From assembly GCA_014874415.1 (NCBI GenBank), contig JACWAI010000092.1:1-36138 (forward strand): a stretch of DNA of 36,138 nucleotides, given 5' to 3'. This stretch comes from Nitrososphaerales archaeon. GTDB lineage: Archaea > Thermoproteota > Nitrososphaeria > Nitrososphaerales > Gagatemarchaeaceae. Every line of letters begins with the position of its first letter. Position 1 is the stretch's first letter. The position numbers were made by a program, and so were the translations under genes. Below, one piece after another: positions 1 through 6,882 of the stretch. The notes under the pieces are model-generated. The model did not search any database, was not told the origin of the DNA, and worked only from the letters and a program-made list of their open reading frames with translations.

Positions 1-1118
1 ACCCGCCCCCCGATGCACTGGGAAGTCATGAACGCAAGCCCCCCCGCCTTCACGAAGCGCCGGAGCTCTACAATGATCTCTCCGCTCACGTGGCCCAGCC
101 CAGTGCCTTCGATGACGAGCGCCCTAGTGCCACTTCTCCTCGCCGCTCTTATCAGCGCCGCGGGCATCGAAGGGTAGAACTTCAGCAGCGCCACCCTTCC
201 GTCGAACTTCAACCTGGGGGTGTACGCTCCCCCTCTCGCCGGGAGCCCCTCTGAAGTGAACTCCATCCCGCCCTTCCCCCAGACGGCGGCCAACGGCACC
301 CCGACAGAAACGAAGGCGTCCCGCCTGCTGGTGTGGTTCTTCCTGACCCGCGTCCCCCTGTGGAAGGCGACATTGTCGTCGTCCTCCCCCAAATGCATGG
401 CGACATAGACCCCGGCGAAGCCGGCCCTGGCCGCGACCGAGACCGCAGCTATCAGGTTCAGTGGGGCGTCCGAGGAGGGCCTGTCTGACGACCTCTGGGC
501 TCCGACCAGTATGACAGGGACCGGCACGCCAGCGAGGGCGAAGCTGAGCGCAGCTGCCGTATAGCCGAGGGTGTCTGTTCCGTGGGTGATGACCACGCCG
601 TCAATCCCGTCGTCCACCGCCTTCTTCACTCGCAAGGCGAGCCTGGCCCAGTGGCGGGGGGTCATGTTCTCGCTTAGTATGTCGAACATTATCTCTGGCT
701 CTACCTCTGCGACGTCTGACAGCTCAGGGACGAGCGAGTGGAGCTCGGCCGAGGAAACGGCGGGGTGCACCGCCCCGGTGCGGTAGTCTATCCTGCTAGC
801 TATCGTCCCCCCGGTCCCGATGATGAGCACCCTGGGAAGGCCCTTGGCCGGCTTCGGCGGGGCAGGGGCGGAGAACGAAGGCTTCTCCCCTTTCTCGACC
901 ACCCTCGCCCCTTTCAGGCCGGAAGGATTCAGGCCCACGTTGTACCCCGACCGGAGCTTGAGGACAATGCGGTCCCCTTCACCATAGACGTAACGGGGGA
1001 CAAGGGTCCCGGTGACGACCCCCCAGGAGGTCTGGGCTTCGATGACGTCCCCGACGGAAGCCCCGGCTTCCCTTAGAAAACGCAGGGCGTCGCCCCTGTA
1101 CCCCGAGAGGTCCCCCAT
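1..1118 (-). CDS. gatD: Glu-tRNA(Gln) amidotransferase subunit D (partial, 3' end outside window)
   Basis: With GatE this asparaginase-like subunit supplies ammonia to convert Glu-tRNA(Gln) into Gln-tRNA(Gln), the archaeal route to glutaminyl-tRNA (family knowledge). My own translation from the ATG at 1118 shows an N-terminal beta-barrel-like domain (residues about 20-75), then the asparaginase fold. The first catalytic loop GTGGTIAS lies at about 101-108, and the second, THGTDTLGYT, at about 180. The reading frame is open to base 1, so the C-terminus lies to the left. The start is favoured because a TATA-like box sits about 29 nt upstream. The companion gatE is not visible and may lie beyond the edge. 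Recognition is firm. Confidence 0.95.
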   Translation of the reverse strand, partial: MGDLSGYRGDALRFLREAGASVGDVIEAQTSWGVVTGTLVPRYVYGEGDRIVLKLRSGYNVGLNPSGLKGARVVEKGEKPSFSAPAPPKPAKGLPRVLIIGTGGTIASRIDYRTGAVHPAVSSAELHSLVPELSDVAEVEPEIMFDILSENMTPRHWARLALRVKKAVDDGIDGVVITHGTDTLGYTAAALSFALAGVPVPVILVGAQRSSDRPSSDAPLNLIAAVSVAARAGFAGVYVAMHLGEDDDNVAFHRGTRVRKNHTSRRDAFVSVGVPLAAVWGKGGMEFTSEGLPARGGAYTPRLKFDGRVALLKFYPSMPAALIRAARRSGTRALVIEGTGLGHVSGEIIVELRRFVKAGGLAFMTSQCIGGR

Positions 1119-1142
1119 GCGACCGGAGCCGAGCCGGTTCCG

Positions 1143-1150
1143 TCTTAAAG
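1143..1150 (-). promoter_or_regulatory. TATA-like box A of gatD
   Basis: CTTTAAGA on the minus strand is centred about 29 nt before the gatD ATG, in the 55-bp gap after elp3. The spacing fits a leaderless archaeal transcript, and no Shine-Dalgarno sequence is seen. Confidence 0.6.
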
Positions 1151-1173
1151 GATTGTTCGAACGACGCCCGAAT

Positions 1174-2769
1174 CTAGGCGAGGTCCATGGCCATGTAGGG
1201 ACCGGCCCTCTCATACCCCAGCTTCCTGTAATAGTTCCTCGTGCCTACTGCGCTTGTCACGAGCAGCCTCCTCGCCCCGAACTCTTCCCTGGCGGCCTTC
1301 TCCATCCTCCGCATCAGTGAGGCTCCCATGCCTCGGTGTTGCCAGGCCGTCCCTTCTCTGCGGCCGACCCTCAGAGCCTGCCCGTAGACCCTCAGCTCCC
1401 TGACGACTGCGGCCCCGTTTACTTCGGCCCTGTGCGCCGCGGGCGATGGGACGCGGAGCCTCACAAAGGCAGCGATGAGCCCCGAGCGCCTGAACTCGTA
1501 GGACCCGAAGACCTCGTCCCCGCCGGAGGCTCTGTATCTCGACTCCAGGTAGCTCAGCTCATCATCCTGGGAAAGGGCGTCTGGCTCCCTGAGGACGACC
1601 TCTCTGCACCTTATGCAACCGCACCCCCACCCCTTTTCTTTCGCTCTCTGAAGGACGAGCTGCCTCAGGTTGCCGTCGCGGACGCCGCCTTCGATCTCGC
1701 GGGCAGGGATCTCCCTCTGTATCCGCATGATCCTGTGCCATGACGGGACGGACTTCTTCATGTCGCTCAGCAGGTCGACCACGGTATCTGTGCTGTAGGG
1801 TTCGTAGCGTCCTGACTCGTACTGGCGCGCCAGGGAGGTCCCGGGGACGACCAGGGTCGGATAGAGCTTCGACATGTCTGGCCTGAACGCCTCGTCCTCG
1901 AAGAGCCGCTTCAGGTCTTCGAGGTCCTCCGTCGGAGTCGCCCCTGGAAGCCCGGGCATCATGTGGGCCGTCACCTTCAGCCCCGCGTCCCTTGCCACCT
2001 GGAAGGCTCTTGCCGAATCCGCCACCGTATGCCCCCTGTTGCTCTTGGCGAGGGTTTCGTCGCGGAGGCTCTGCACGCCGATCTCCAGCCTTGTTATCCC
2101 GTACGAAAGCATCAGGTCTATGTCGGCAGGACGGCACCAGTCTGGCTTTGACTCCAGGGTCAACCCGACGCACCTGCTCGGGGCCGACTCGTTGAAGGTC
2201 TGCGCCTCGTCCAGAGTTGCGGAGACCACTCCGTTGAGCCCGTCGTAGACCCCTTTGACGAATCCTGACTGGTAGTCCCTCGACACAGCTATGAAGGTGC
2301 CCCCCTCGATTATCGTCTCCACCTTTCCGACTTCATGTCCGTTCGCCCTGTACTTCGCCAGGCATTTCGTCACCTGCCCATAGGGGTCGAACTTTGACTC
2401 GAGGGCTGACCTCATCCCCGGGCTCTGCGGGAGATACGACTGTGGTGTGCCAACCTTAGGGCCGCCCGGGCAGAAGACGCATGTCCCGTGCGGGCAGGAG
2501 AAGGGGGCGGAGAAGGCGGTTACGACAACAATCCCCGACGCGCTCCTTCGAGGGTGGACCCGGAGCATGCCCTCGAACCTTGGCCTTGCTTCTTCGGATA
2601 GCGCGGAGAGTATCTCCGAGGTAGTTACGTATCTGTCAAGGGAGAATTCGGAAGCGGCCCTCTTCTTCAGCTTCTCGAGTTGTTCCCGGGAACCTACCTT
2701 CCCCTGGGAGACCTGTTGGGCGATATGGGCGGCCGCGGCCCGTACCCCTTCGATGGCTTGTTCTGTCAC
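1174..2769 (-). CDS. elp3: Elp3-like tRNA U34 carboxymethyltransferase (radical SAM + GNAT)
   Basis: Elp3 uses a radical-SAM Fe-S cluster and acetyl-CoA to modify the wobble uridine of tRNAs (family knowledge). The 531-residue product has the expected order. A basic N-terminal tRNA-binding region is followed by the cluster motif CPHGTCVFC with C92, C97 and C100. A radical-SAM barrel with LTLESKPDW and GVQSL segments comes next, then a cysteine-rich linker (CGCIRC). The C-terminal GNAT domain carries the acetyl-CoA loop QHRGMGASLM and the ending NYYRKLGYERAGPYM. The start is GTG at 2769. Its G-T-G-A overlaps the rps30e stop codon, so the two genes are probably translationally coupled. Length and domains are complete. 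Confidence 0.95.
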   Translation of the reverse strand: MTEQAIEGVRAAAAHIAQQVSQGKVGSREQLEKLKKRAASEFSLDRYVTTSEILSALSEEARPRFEGMLRVHPRRSASGIVVVTAFSAPFSCPHGTCVFCPGGPKVGTPQSYLPQSPGMRSALESKFDPYGQVTKCLAKYRANGHEVGKVETIIEGGTFIAVSRDYQSGFVKGVYDGLNGVVSATLDEAQTFNESAPSRCVGLTLESKPDWCRPADIDLMLSYGITRLEIGVQSLRDETLAKSNRGHTVADSARAFQVARDAGLKVTAHMMPGLPGATPTEDLEDLKRLFEDEAFRPDMSKLYPTLVVPGTSLARQYESGRYEPYSTDTVVDLLSDMKKSVPSWHRIMRIQREIPAREIEGGVRDGNLRQLVLQRAKEKGWGCGCIRCREVVLREPDALSQDDELSYLESRYRASGGDEVFGSYEFRRSGLIAAFVRLRVPSPAAHRAEVNGAAVVRELRVYGQALRVGRREGTAWQHRGMGASLMRRMEKAAREEFGARRLLVTSAVGTRNYYRKLGYERAGPYMAMDLA

Positions 2770-2984
2770 CGGCGCATCCAGTTCTGGCCTGGCTTGCGCT
2801 TCAGAGTAAAGCGTTTCTCGTAGGTCCGCTTGTTCCTGACCTTAGGGATCTTGCTCGCTTTTGGCTTCGCTTCTAACTTTGGAGTCTGAGATCTGACTTA
2901 AGGGCTCTCTTCGAGAGTTTCCCTGCCTTGGTGATTGAAGGCAGCCAGTAATGAGCTGAGCTGCTGACTTCCGTGTGTCGGCAA
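2766..2984 (-). CDS. rps30e: Ribosomal protein S30e, gene split by two BHB introns
   Basis: S30e is a small basic protein of the archaeal/eukaryotic 30S subunit. No single frame encodes it here. Exon 1 (2984-2966) starts at TTG and reads MPTHGS plus one base. Exon 2 (2934-2919) completes LTKAGK. Exon 3 (2898-2766) continues VRSQTPKLEAKPK and ends in the lysine/arginine-rich tail QNWMRR. Removing 31 and 20 nt leaves 168 nt, that is 55 codons plus TGA, matching the family's MPTHGSLTKAGKVRSQTPK start and usual length. Unspliced, frame 1 stops at the TAA in intron 2. A strong GGAGGT lies 11 nt before the TTG, with a TATA-like box further up. The stop overlaps elp3. A frameshifted pseudogene is unlikely because both gaps fold as BHB motifs. 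Confidence 0.9.
2899..2918 (-). other. BHB mini-intron 2 of rps30e (20 nt)
   Basis: The central helix is AGGG (2924-2921) with CCCT (2904-2901). The bulges are AAA (2920-2918) and TAA (2900-2898). The inner stem is CTCTC (2917-2913) with GAGAG (2909-2905), closed by a GAA loop. Outside, GGC (2927-2925) pairs with GTC (2897-2895), with one G-U pair. This is a complete hBHBh' structure. Cutting after the second base of each bulge gives GGG AAA GTC, restoring A-G-K-V-R-S. It is extremely short and contains an in-frame stop. Confidence 0.92.
2935..2965 (-). other. BHB mini-intron 1 of rps30e (31 nt)
   Basis: Exon bases GAAG (2971-2968) pair with intron bases CTTC (2940-2937) as the 4-bp central helix. 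The 5' bulge is TCA (2967-2965) and the 3' bulge AAT (2936-2934). An inner stem GCAGC (2964-2960) pairs with GCTGC (2945-2941). Cutting after the second base of each bulge joins GGA AGT C to TC ACC and restores G-S-L-T-K, the family consensus. The outer helix is weak: only one good pair is next to the bulge, so it is a relaxed form of the motif. Confidence 0.88.
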
Positions 2985-2995
2985 TTGACTTCTCT

Positions 2996-3033
2996 ACCTC
3001 CTAGAATAGGCGCGTCTGTGTAGGGATTTAATC
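2996..3033 (-). promoter_or_regulatory. TATA-like box and Shine-Dalgarno of rps30e
   Basis: ATTAAATC (3033-3026) on the minus strand could position transcription near 3005. GGAGGT (3001-2996) follows, 11 nt before the TTG at 2984. The SD supports the TTG start, which has no ATG alternative. Together with rps30e, this accounts for the stretch between elp3 and the DUF488 gene. Confidence 0.6.
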
Positions 3034-3107
3034 TTTCTCAGGCTGGCCCCTGCGGGGAGGATTCCGAGAGTGAATAGGGGCACGTGTCGGAACGGCAGTA
3101 ATCAAGT

Positions 3108-3452
3108 ATGATTCGAATCGAGAAGTCCGTCTACTCTCCTCCAGACCCCTCCGACGGCAAACGCATCCTTGTCATGACCCTCTGGCCGAGAGGCGTCTCC
3201 AAGGAAAAGGTCGACCTCTGGATCAAGGAACTTGGCACACCGAGGGACCTCATCAAGCAGTACAAGGGTGGCAAGGTCACCTGGGACGACTATGCCCGGG
3301 CCTACGGTAGGTCGCTAAAAGGGAAGGAAGGCATCCTGCGGCAGCTGGCCGCCGAATCGAAGAAGGGCACCATAACCCTGCTCTGCACTGAGAAGGACCC
3401 CGCGACCTGCCACAGGTCCCTGCTTAAGGATGCCATCGAAGCGTTTCTCTAA
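3108..3452 (+). CDS. DUF488 family protein
   Basis: The 114-residue protein belongs to the small DUF488 family (YeaO-like), whose biochemical role is not established. Family marks are the N-terminal strand ending in TLWPRGVSKEKVDLW (about residues 25-39), the central helix with WDDYARAYG, and the C-terminal CTEKDPATCHRSLL segment with two cysteines (about 94-107). The ATG at 3108 is the first start and gives the full domain. It is transcribed away from rps30e from a shared 120-bp intergenic region and ends 54 bp before nop5. No function can be inferred from its neighbours. Confidence 0.85.
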   Translation: MIRIEKSVYSPPDPSDGKRILVMTLWPRGVSKEKVDLWIKELGTPRDLIKQYKGGKVTWDDYARAYGRSLKGKEGILRQLAAESKKGTITLLCTEKDPATCHRSLLKDAIEAFL

Positions 3453-3506
3453 CTTGCCCTCCTGAAACACTTTAATCGCCAGCCACGAGAGCGCGGCTGA
3501 ACTCTG

Positions 3507-4418
3507 TTGGATGAAAGTGTCCCCGGAAGCGCCGAATTTGAGGCCCTGAGGCAGAAGAGCATCGAGGCCGCCGAGGCAGCCATCCGGGAGGCTTCTTCGC
3601 GCCCAGACCTCCACCTGGTCCAGGCGATCCAGGCTCTCGACGACACGGACAAGTACCTGAACATAACCGCGACCAGAGCTTCCGAGTGGTACGGGCTCCA
3701 CTTTCCTGAGCTCACGCAGATGGTGCAGGACAACGTCGCGCTTTGCAAGATCATATCTGAGATCGGGAGCAGGGAGGCTTTCAACCCAGAGGACCTCGGG
3801 GGCAGGGGGTTCACCGACAAGAAGGTCGAAGCGATAATCACCGCCAGGGACAGGTCGAAGGGAGGGACGATCTCCGACGGGGACCTCGGCAGGGTGAAGT
3901 CGCTGGCGACGCTCGCCGTACAGCTGAGCTCGCTGAGGGACGGCCTCAACGGCTACGTCGAATCGCAGATGAAGAAGGTGGCTCCGAACGTCGCCGAGAT
4001 AGCAGGCGCCACCATAGGCGCCAGGCTGATGGCCAAGGCAGGGGGGCTGGACAGGCTGGCGATCCTCCCAGCCAGCACCATCCAGATACTGGGGGCAGAG
4101 AAGGCGCTGTTCAGGTCGCTCCGGACGGGAGCCCGGCCGCCGAAGCACGGGATACTGTTCCAGCACCAGGCGGTCCACACCGCCCCGAAGTGGCAGAGGG
4201 GAAAGATAGCCAGGACCTTGGCGAACAAGATCGCCATAGCGGCCCGGGTCGACTACTACAGGGGCTCCGAGGACCCGTCGATAAAAGCCGGGCTGGACAA
4301 GCGCCTGGAGAGCATCAAGGAGAGGTACAAGGAGCCGCCCCAGAGGAAGCCCGAGCAGAGGGACCGCCCGCGCAGGGAAGGAAGGCCGCAGAGGCGCGGC
4401 AAGTTCAACCGAAGATGA
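3507..4418 (+). CDS. nop5: Nop5/Nop56-58-like C/D box RNP protein, N-terminal domain absent
   Basis: Nop5 is the scaffold of the box C/D sRNP, linking L7Ae-bound guide RNA to fibrillarin for rRNA and tRNA 2'-O-methylation (family knowledge). The 303-residue product begins directly in the coiled-coil region (IQALDDTDKYLN, ASEWYGLHFPEL). The Nop domain follows (GATIGARLMAKAGGLDRLAILP, then ILGAEKALFRSL and PPKHGILFQH, about residues 165-225). The tail is basic and rich in R, K, P and E, typical of the family. The usual roughly 110-residue N-terminal fibrillarin-binding domain is missing, and only 54 bp separate it from the DUF488 gene. The start is TTG at 3507, with TTTAAT about 34 nt upstream. 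The stop overlaps the fibrillarin ATG (ATGA). Confidence 0.92.
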   Translation: MDESVPGSAEFEALRQKSIEAAEAAIREASSRPDLHLVQAIQALDDTDKYLNITATRASEWYGLHFPELTQMVQDNVALCKIISEIGSREAFNPEDLGGRGFTDKKVEAIITARDRSKGGTISDGDLGRVKSLATLAVQLSSLRDGLNGYVESQMKKVAPNVAEIAGATIGARLMAKAGGLDRLAILPASTIQILGAEKALFRSLRTGARPPKHGILFQHQAVHTAPKWQRGKIARTLANKIAIAARVDYYRGSEDPSIKAGLDKRLESIKERYKEPPQRKPEQRDRPRREGRPQRRGKFNRR

Positions 4419-5068
4419 AAAACCTCCTCAGAGAGGAGAAGAACGGGCGGACTGCCCTCCTGACAAGGAACCTGGTCCCCGGGAAGCGCGTCTACAACGA
4501 AGACCTCCTCCTGCGGGATGGAGTGGAGTACAGGACCTGGGACCCGTTCAGGAGCAAGCTGGCAGCCGCCATCATAAAGGGACTCCCCGAAGGGACGATC
4601 GGGGTAGGGAGCCGGGTGCTGTATCTTGGGGCTTCGACCGGGACGACAGCGTCACACGTCTCCGACCTCGTAGGGCCCAGCGGGATGGTGATTGGAGTGG
4701 AGTTCGCGCCGAGGGTCGCGCGGGAGTTCGTAGAGAACGTCGCCCGGGTGAGGGGCAACGTCGTGCCCTTCGTGGCGGACGCCAGGGACCCTTCGAAGTA
4801 CTCGGTGACAGAGGTGGACGTAGTCTACTGCGACATCGCCCAGCCGGACCAGACCGAGATCGCCATTGCCAACTGCAGGAGGCTCCTGAAGAAGGGGGGG
4901 ACCCTGATTCTTGTCGTAAAGGCGAGGAGCATTGACGTTCTAAAAGATCCAGGAGTGGTTTTTGCCGAGGAGCGCAAGAAGCTGGAGGGTGCCGGTTTCA
5001 AGGTCCGCTCGGTAATTGAGCTTAGTCCATTCGAAAAAGATCATGCGCTGGTCTATTCGACTATCTAG
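4415..5068 (+). CDS. flpA: Fibrillarin-like rRNA/tRNA 2'-O-methyltransferase
   Basis: This is the SAM-dependent methyltransferase of the box C/D sRNP. The 217-residue protein starts at the ATG overlapping the nop5 stop, which removes a spurious upstream extension. It contains the family entry segment YRTWDPFRSKLAAAI (about 39-53), the SAM loop LYLGASTGTTASHVSDLVG (about 69-87), the acidic strand IGVEFAPR, and the YCDIAQPDQTEI motif (about 132-143). The C-terminal region KARSIDV to LSPFEKDHALV is complete. Its stop TAG shares the CTAG palindrome at 5065-5068 with the converging rnhB stop. The operon with nop5 is the usual archaeal arrangement. Confidence 0.96.
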   Translation: MKNLLREEKNGRTALLTRNLVPGKRVYNEDLLLRDGVEYRTWDPFRSKLAAAIIKGLPEGTIGVGSRVLYLGASTGTTASHVSDLVGPSGMVIGVEFAPRVAREFVENVARVRGNVVPFVADARDPSKYSVTEVDVVYCDIAQPDQTEIAIANCRRLLKKGGTLILVVKARSIDVLKDPGVVFAEERKKLEGAGFKVRSVIELSPFEKDHALVYSTI

Positions 5069-5741
5069 AAAGAGTCGATCAGCGTCTGCTCGATAGCAGG
5101 CCAGGTCTTCCAGCTCTTCCTCACGTACTCAGGGAGGGGCTCTCCCCTCTTCATCCGCTCCGTGAAGAACGACCTCGTGAGGCGGTCAGACGGATACCCG
5201 GACCCGAAGTCGCCGTGCGAACCCCTGAGGAGCTCGACCGCCCTGTCCCTCTCCACCTTCGCGATTATCGAAGCGGCGGAGACCACAGGGTAATCCCTGT
5301 CTGCCTTGTGGAACGCAGAGACCTTGCTTTTCGTCCGCATGTTGTCCACTATGTCATCCCTGAACCTCTTCGGTATGACGTCGGAGGCGTCCACGGTGAC
5401 CTTCCTGGCGCCGAGCTGGTCGACTACCCTGGCGAAGTACACGGCTTCGAGGTAGTTGAGCTTCCTGAGCCTCCTGCCTGTAGTGACTACCTCGTCGATT
5501 TCTTCGGGAGAGATGCTCACCCAATAGGCTCTGTCAGCCAACTTCAGTATCCCAGGATAGAGAGAATCGCGCTGTTTCGCAGAGAGCCTCTTGGAATCTT
5601 TGACTCCAAGATTCCTTAGTCTTCTTATCTTGCTTGGTTCGATAGATATCCCAGCGATTACGAGTGGTCCGAGAAGACAACCTGATGGGGAGCAGAAGGG
5701 ACCTCCTGCTCACTCCCAGCTTCGTCGACGCCACCTACCAG
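5065..5741 (-). CDS. rnhB: Ribonuclease HII, gene interrupted by a 29-nt BHB intron
   Basis: RNase HII cleaves the RNA strand of RNA/DNA hybrids at embedded ribonucleotides. A continuous frame gives only the C-terminal 158 residues, without the catalytic N-terminus. Reading upstream and removing bases 5712-5684 restores VGGVDEAGRGCLLGPLVIAG followed by LGVKDSKRLS. The spliced product has 215 residues, the normal length, with the acidic set D6, E7, D108 and D138, and the HKADRDYPVVSAASIIAK block. The frame has no ATG, GTG or TTG before this motif. CTG at 5741 gives M-V-G-G, two bases after the stop of the LAGLIDADG gene. One extra A in the A6 run at 5747-5752 would instead give M-K-K-I-R-L-V-G-G from a GTG. 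Its stop shares CTAG with flpA. Confidence 0.9.
5684..5712 (-). other. BHB mini-intron of rnhB (29 nt) in the DEAGRG catalytic motif
   Basis: The central helix is TGGG (5718-5715) with CCCA (5689-5686). The bulges are AGT (5714-5712) and TCA (5685-5683). The inner stem GAGCAG (5711-5706) pairs perfectly with CTGCTC (5695-5690) across a 10-nt loop. The flanks GACGAAGC and GGTTGTC give an outer helix with one mismatch and one bulged base. Cutting after the second base of each bulge joins GGG AG to A GGT and restores A-G-R-G-C. The intron shifts frame and splits the arginine codon of the most conserved motif. Confidence 0.95.
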
Positions 5742-5743
5742 TC

Positions 5744-6760
5744 TTATTTTTTCACCACCTTGCTAGGCGTTGGAACCCTATACCAATTATGCTTTCTCCG
5801 AGTCACCAGGCCCAAACCTTCAAGCTCATGAAGCCGTCGCAATACACTCTTCGCGTTTCTCTCAAGCACGCGGGCCAGTTCAAATGCGCGATGCTTCTCA
5901 GCGAGTAAGCAGAGTATTTTCTCTTTCTGCCTGGAGATTACGATGATCGAGTCGGTCCTGACCCAGTAACACCTGGAATTGACGTGATACATCAGGATGT
6001 TGCCTGAGGACTTGAGGTCTAATAGCACCTGATGTAGACGCGAAATAGAACGCTTGTACTCGGAAGCGAGCTCTGCACTTGTTCGAGGAATGGCTAAGTT
6101 GGAAAGAACGAGCCTGCGAAGGGTGAAGTTCGAAAAGTGGTTCTGACGATAACTCGACATCATTTTCAAGAAACGTTCATGCTTAGCTCGGTGTAGAACA
6201 GTCAGTTCGAGCGAGTGAAACTTGGCGAGGTTGTATCGGCCAGTGATGGAATATTCCCGATGCCCGCCATAGACGAATGAGATTCTGAAATGGTGCAGCA
6301 TTTTTTCCAGCAAACGATTGGGTCTGCCCTGGGCTATCCTGACAGCTCGAGAGTAGTGCAGCCCGGTTTTCACGTTCCCCTCGCCAGCAAAGAAACCCTG
6401 CAATATGGACTGGTAGTTTGTCGCTATCCTGCAAGTGCCGCGGACTAGTTTGCGCCATTCCTTTACTACGTGTACTCCTGAAAGGCGATAGATGTGGTAG
6501 GGAAAGTTCGCTCTCCTATCGATGTAGACTCGATAGCGCGCCGAGGCCACCGGATGAGCGTAGGGCGAATCTTTCCTTGGAAGATAGACTGCGATACGAG
6601 GAGTATTAGATGCAACTAGGTTCTCTTGAATGACCTCATGAAACAATTCAATCAAGTAGGGCTGATTGTTGGTGAAAGTAACCTCCATACGTGTAACCTT
6701 GTCTCCTTCGGCAAGCCAGAGCCCTACGACCTGGCCAAGTCGTCCAGTACGACCGTTCAC
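5744..6760 (-). CDS. LAGLIDADG-type homing endonuclease-like protein with C-terminal winged helices
   Basis: The 338-residue product starts at GTG 6760. Residues about 8-19 (LGQVVGLWLAEG) match the LAGLIDADG helix with its acidic catalytic residue. A second, less exact copy is likely near LQGFFAGEGNVK (about 138-149), as in single-chain two-motif enzymes. The C-terminal third carries two helix-turn-helix/winged-helix segments (about 215-265 and 280-330, the latter with HRAFELARVLERNAKSVLRR). Base composition is visibly less GC-rich than the neighbouring genes, consistent with acquisition. It overlaps the upstream 41-codon ORF and sits 2 nt before rnhB, whose own intron lacks an ORF. A function in intron mobility is inference, and a regulatory role is possible. 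Confidence 0.75.
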   Translation of the reverse strand: MNGRTGRLGQVVGLWLAEGDKVTRMEVTFTNNQPYLIELFHEVIQENLVASNTPRIAVYLPRKDSPYAHPVASARYRVYIDRRANFPYHIYRLSGVHVVKEWRKLVRGTCRIATNYQSILQGFFAGEGNVKTGLHYSRAVRIAQGRPNRLLEKMLHHFRISFVYGGHREYSITGRYNLAKFHSLELTVLHRAKHERFLKMMSSYRQNHFSNFTLRRLVLSNLAIPRTSAELASEYKRSISRLHQVLLDLKSSGNILMYHVNSRCYWVRTDSIIVISRQKEKILCLLAEKHRAFELARVLERNAKSVLRRLHELEGLGLVTRRKHNWYRVPTPSKVVKK

Positions 6761-6882
6761 ATATTAGTACGGTATGTGTGCTTAAGAGAACCAAGGTTCA
6801 GATTGGATTCGTTCAGGAATGCGAGTTCTGGAACATACAGGCCACCAGAGGCTAGCGCTGACACTAGGAGGTTCATGCTCAT
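6757..6882 (-). CDS. Possible 41-residue coupled ORF between thep1 and the LAGLIDADG gene
   Basis: An ATG overlapping the thep1 stop (ATGA at 6882-6879) opens a frame that ends in TGA, overlapping the GTG start of the LAGLIDADG gene. The peptide begins MSMNLLVSALASGGLYVPEL and has a hydrophobic first half. I do not recognise it. The tight overlaps at both ends suggest translation. It could be a free peptide, or an N-terminal part of the LAGLIDADG protein separated by a frameshift. The evidence is positional only. Confidence 0.35.
   Translation of the reverse strand: MSMNLLVSALASGGLYVPELAFLNESNLNLGSLKHTYRTNM

Noticed and set aside
2766-2984. rps30e as a frameshifted pseudogene or assembly error
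   Set aside because: Both gaps restore the family consensus exactly, and each independently forms a BHB fold with the same cut rule. Random indels would not do this. The gene also keeps a strong SD and promoter.
5065-5541. RNase HII as a truncated, inactive 158-residue protein
   Set aside because: The missing catalytic N-terminus is present just upstream once the 29-nt BHB intron is removed.
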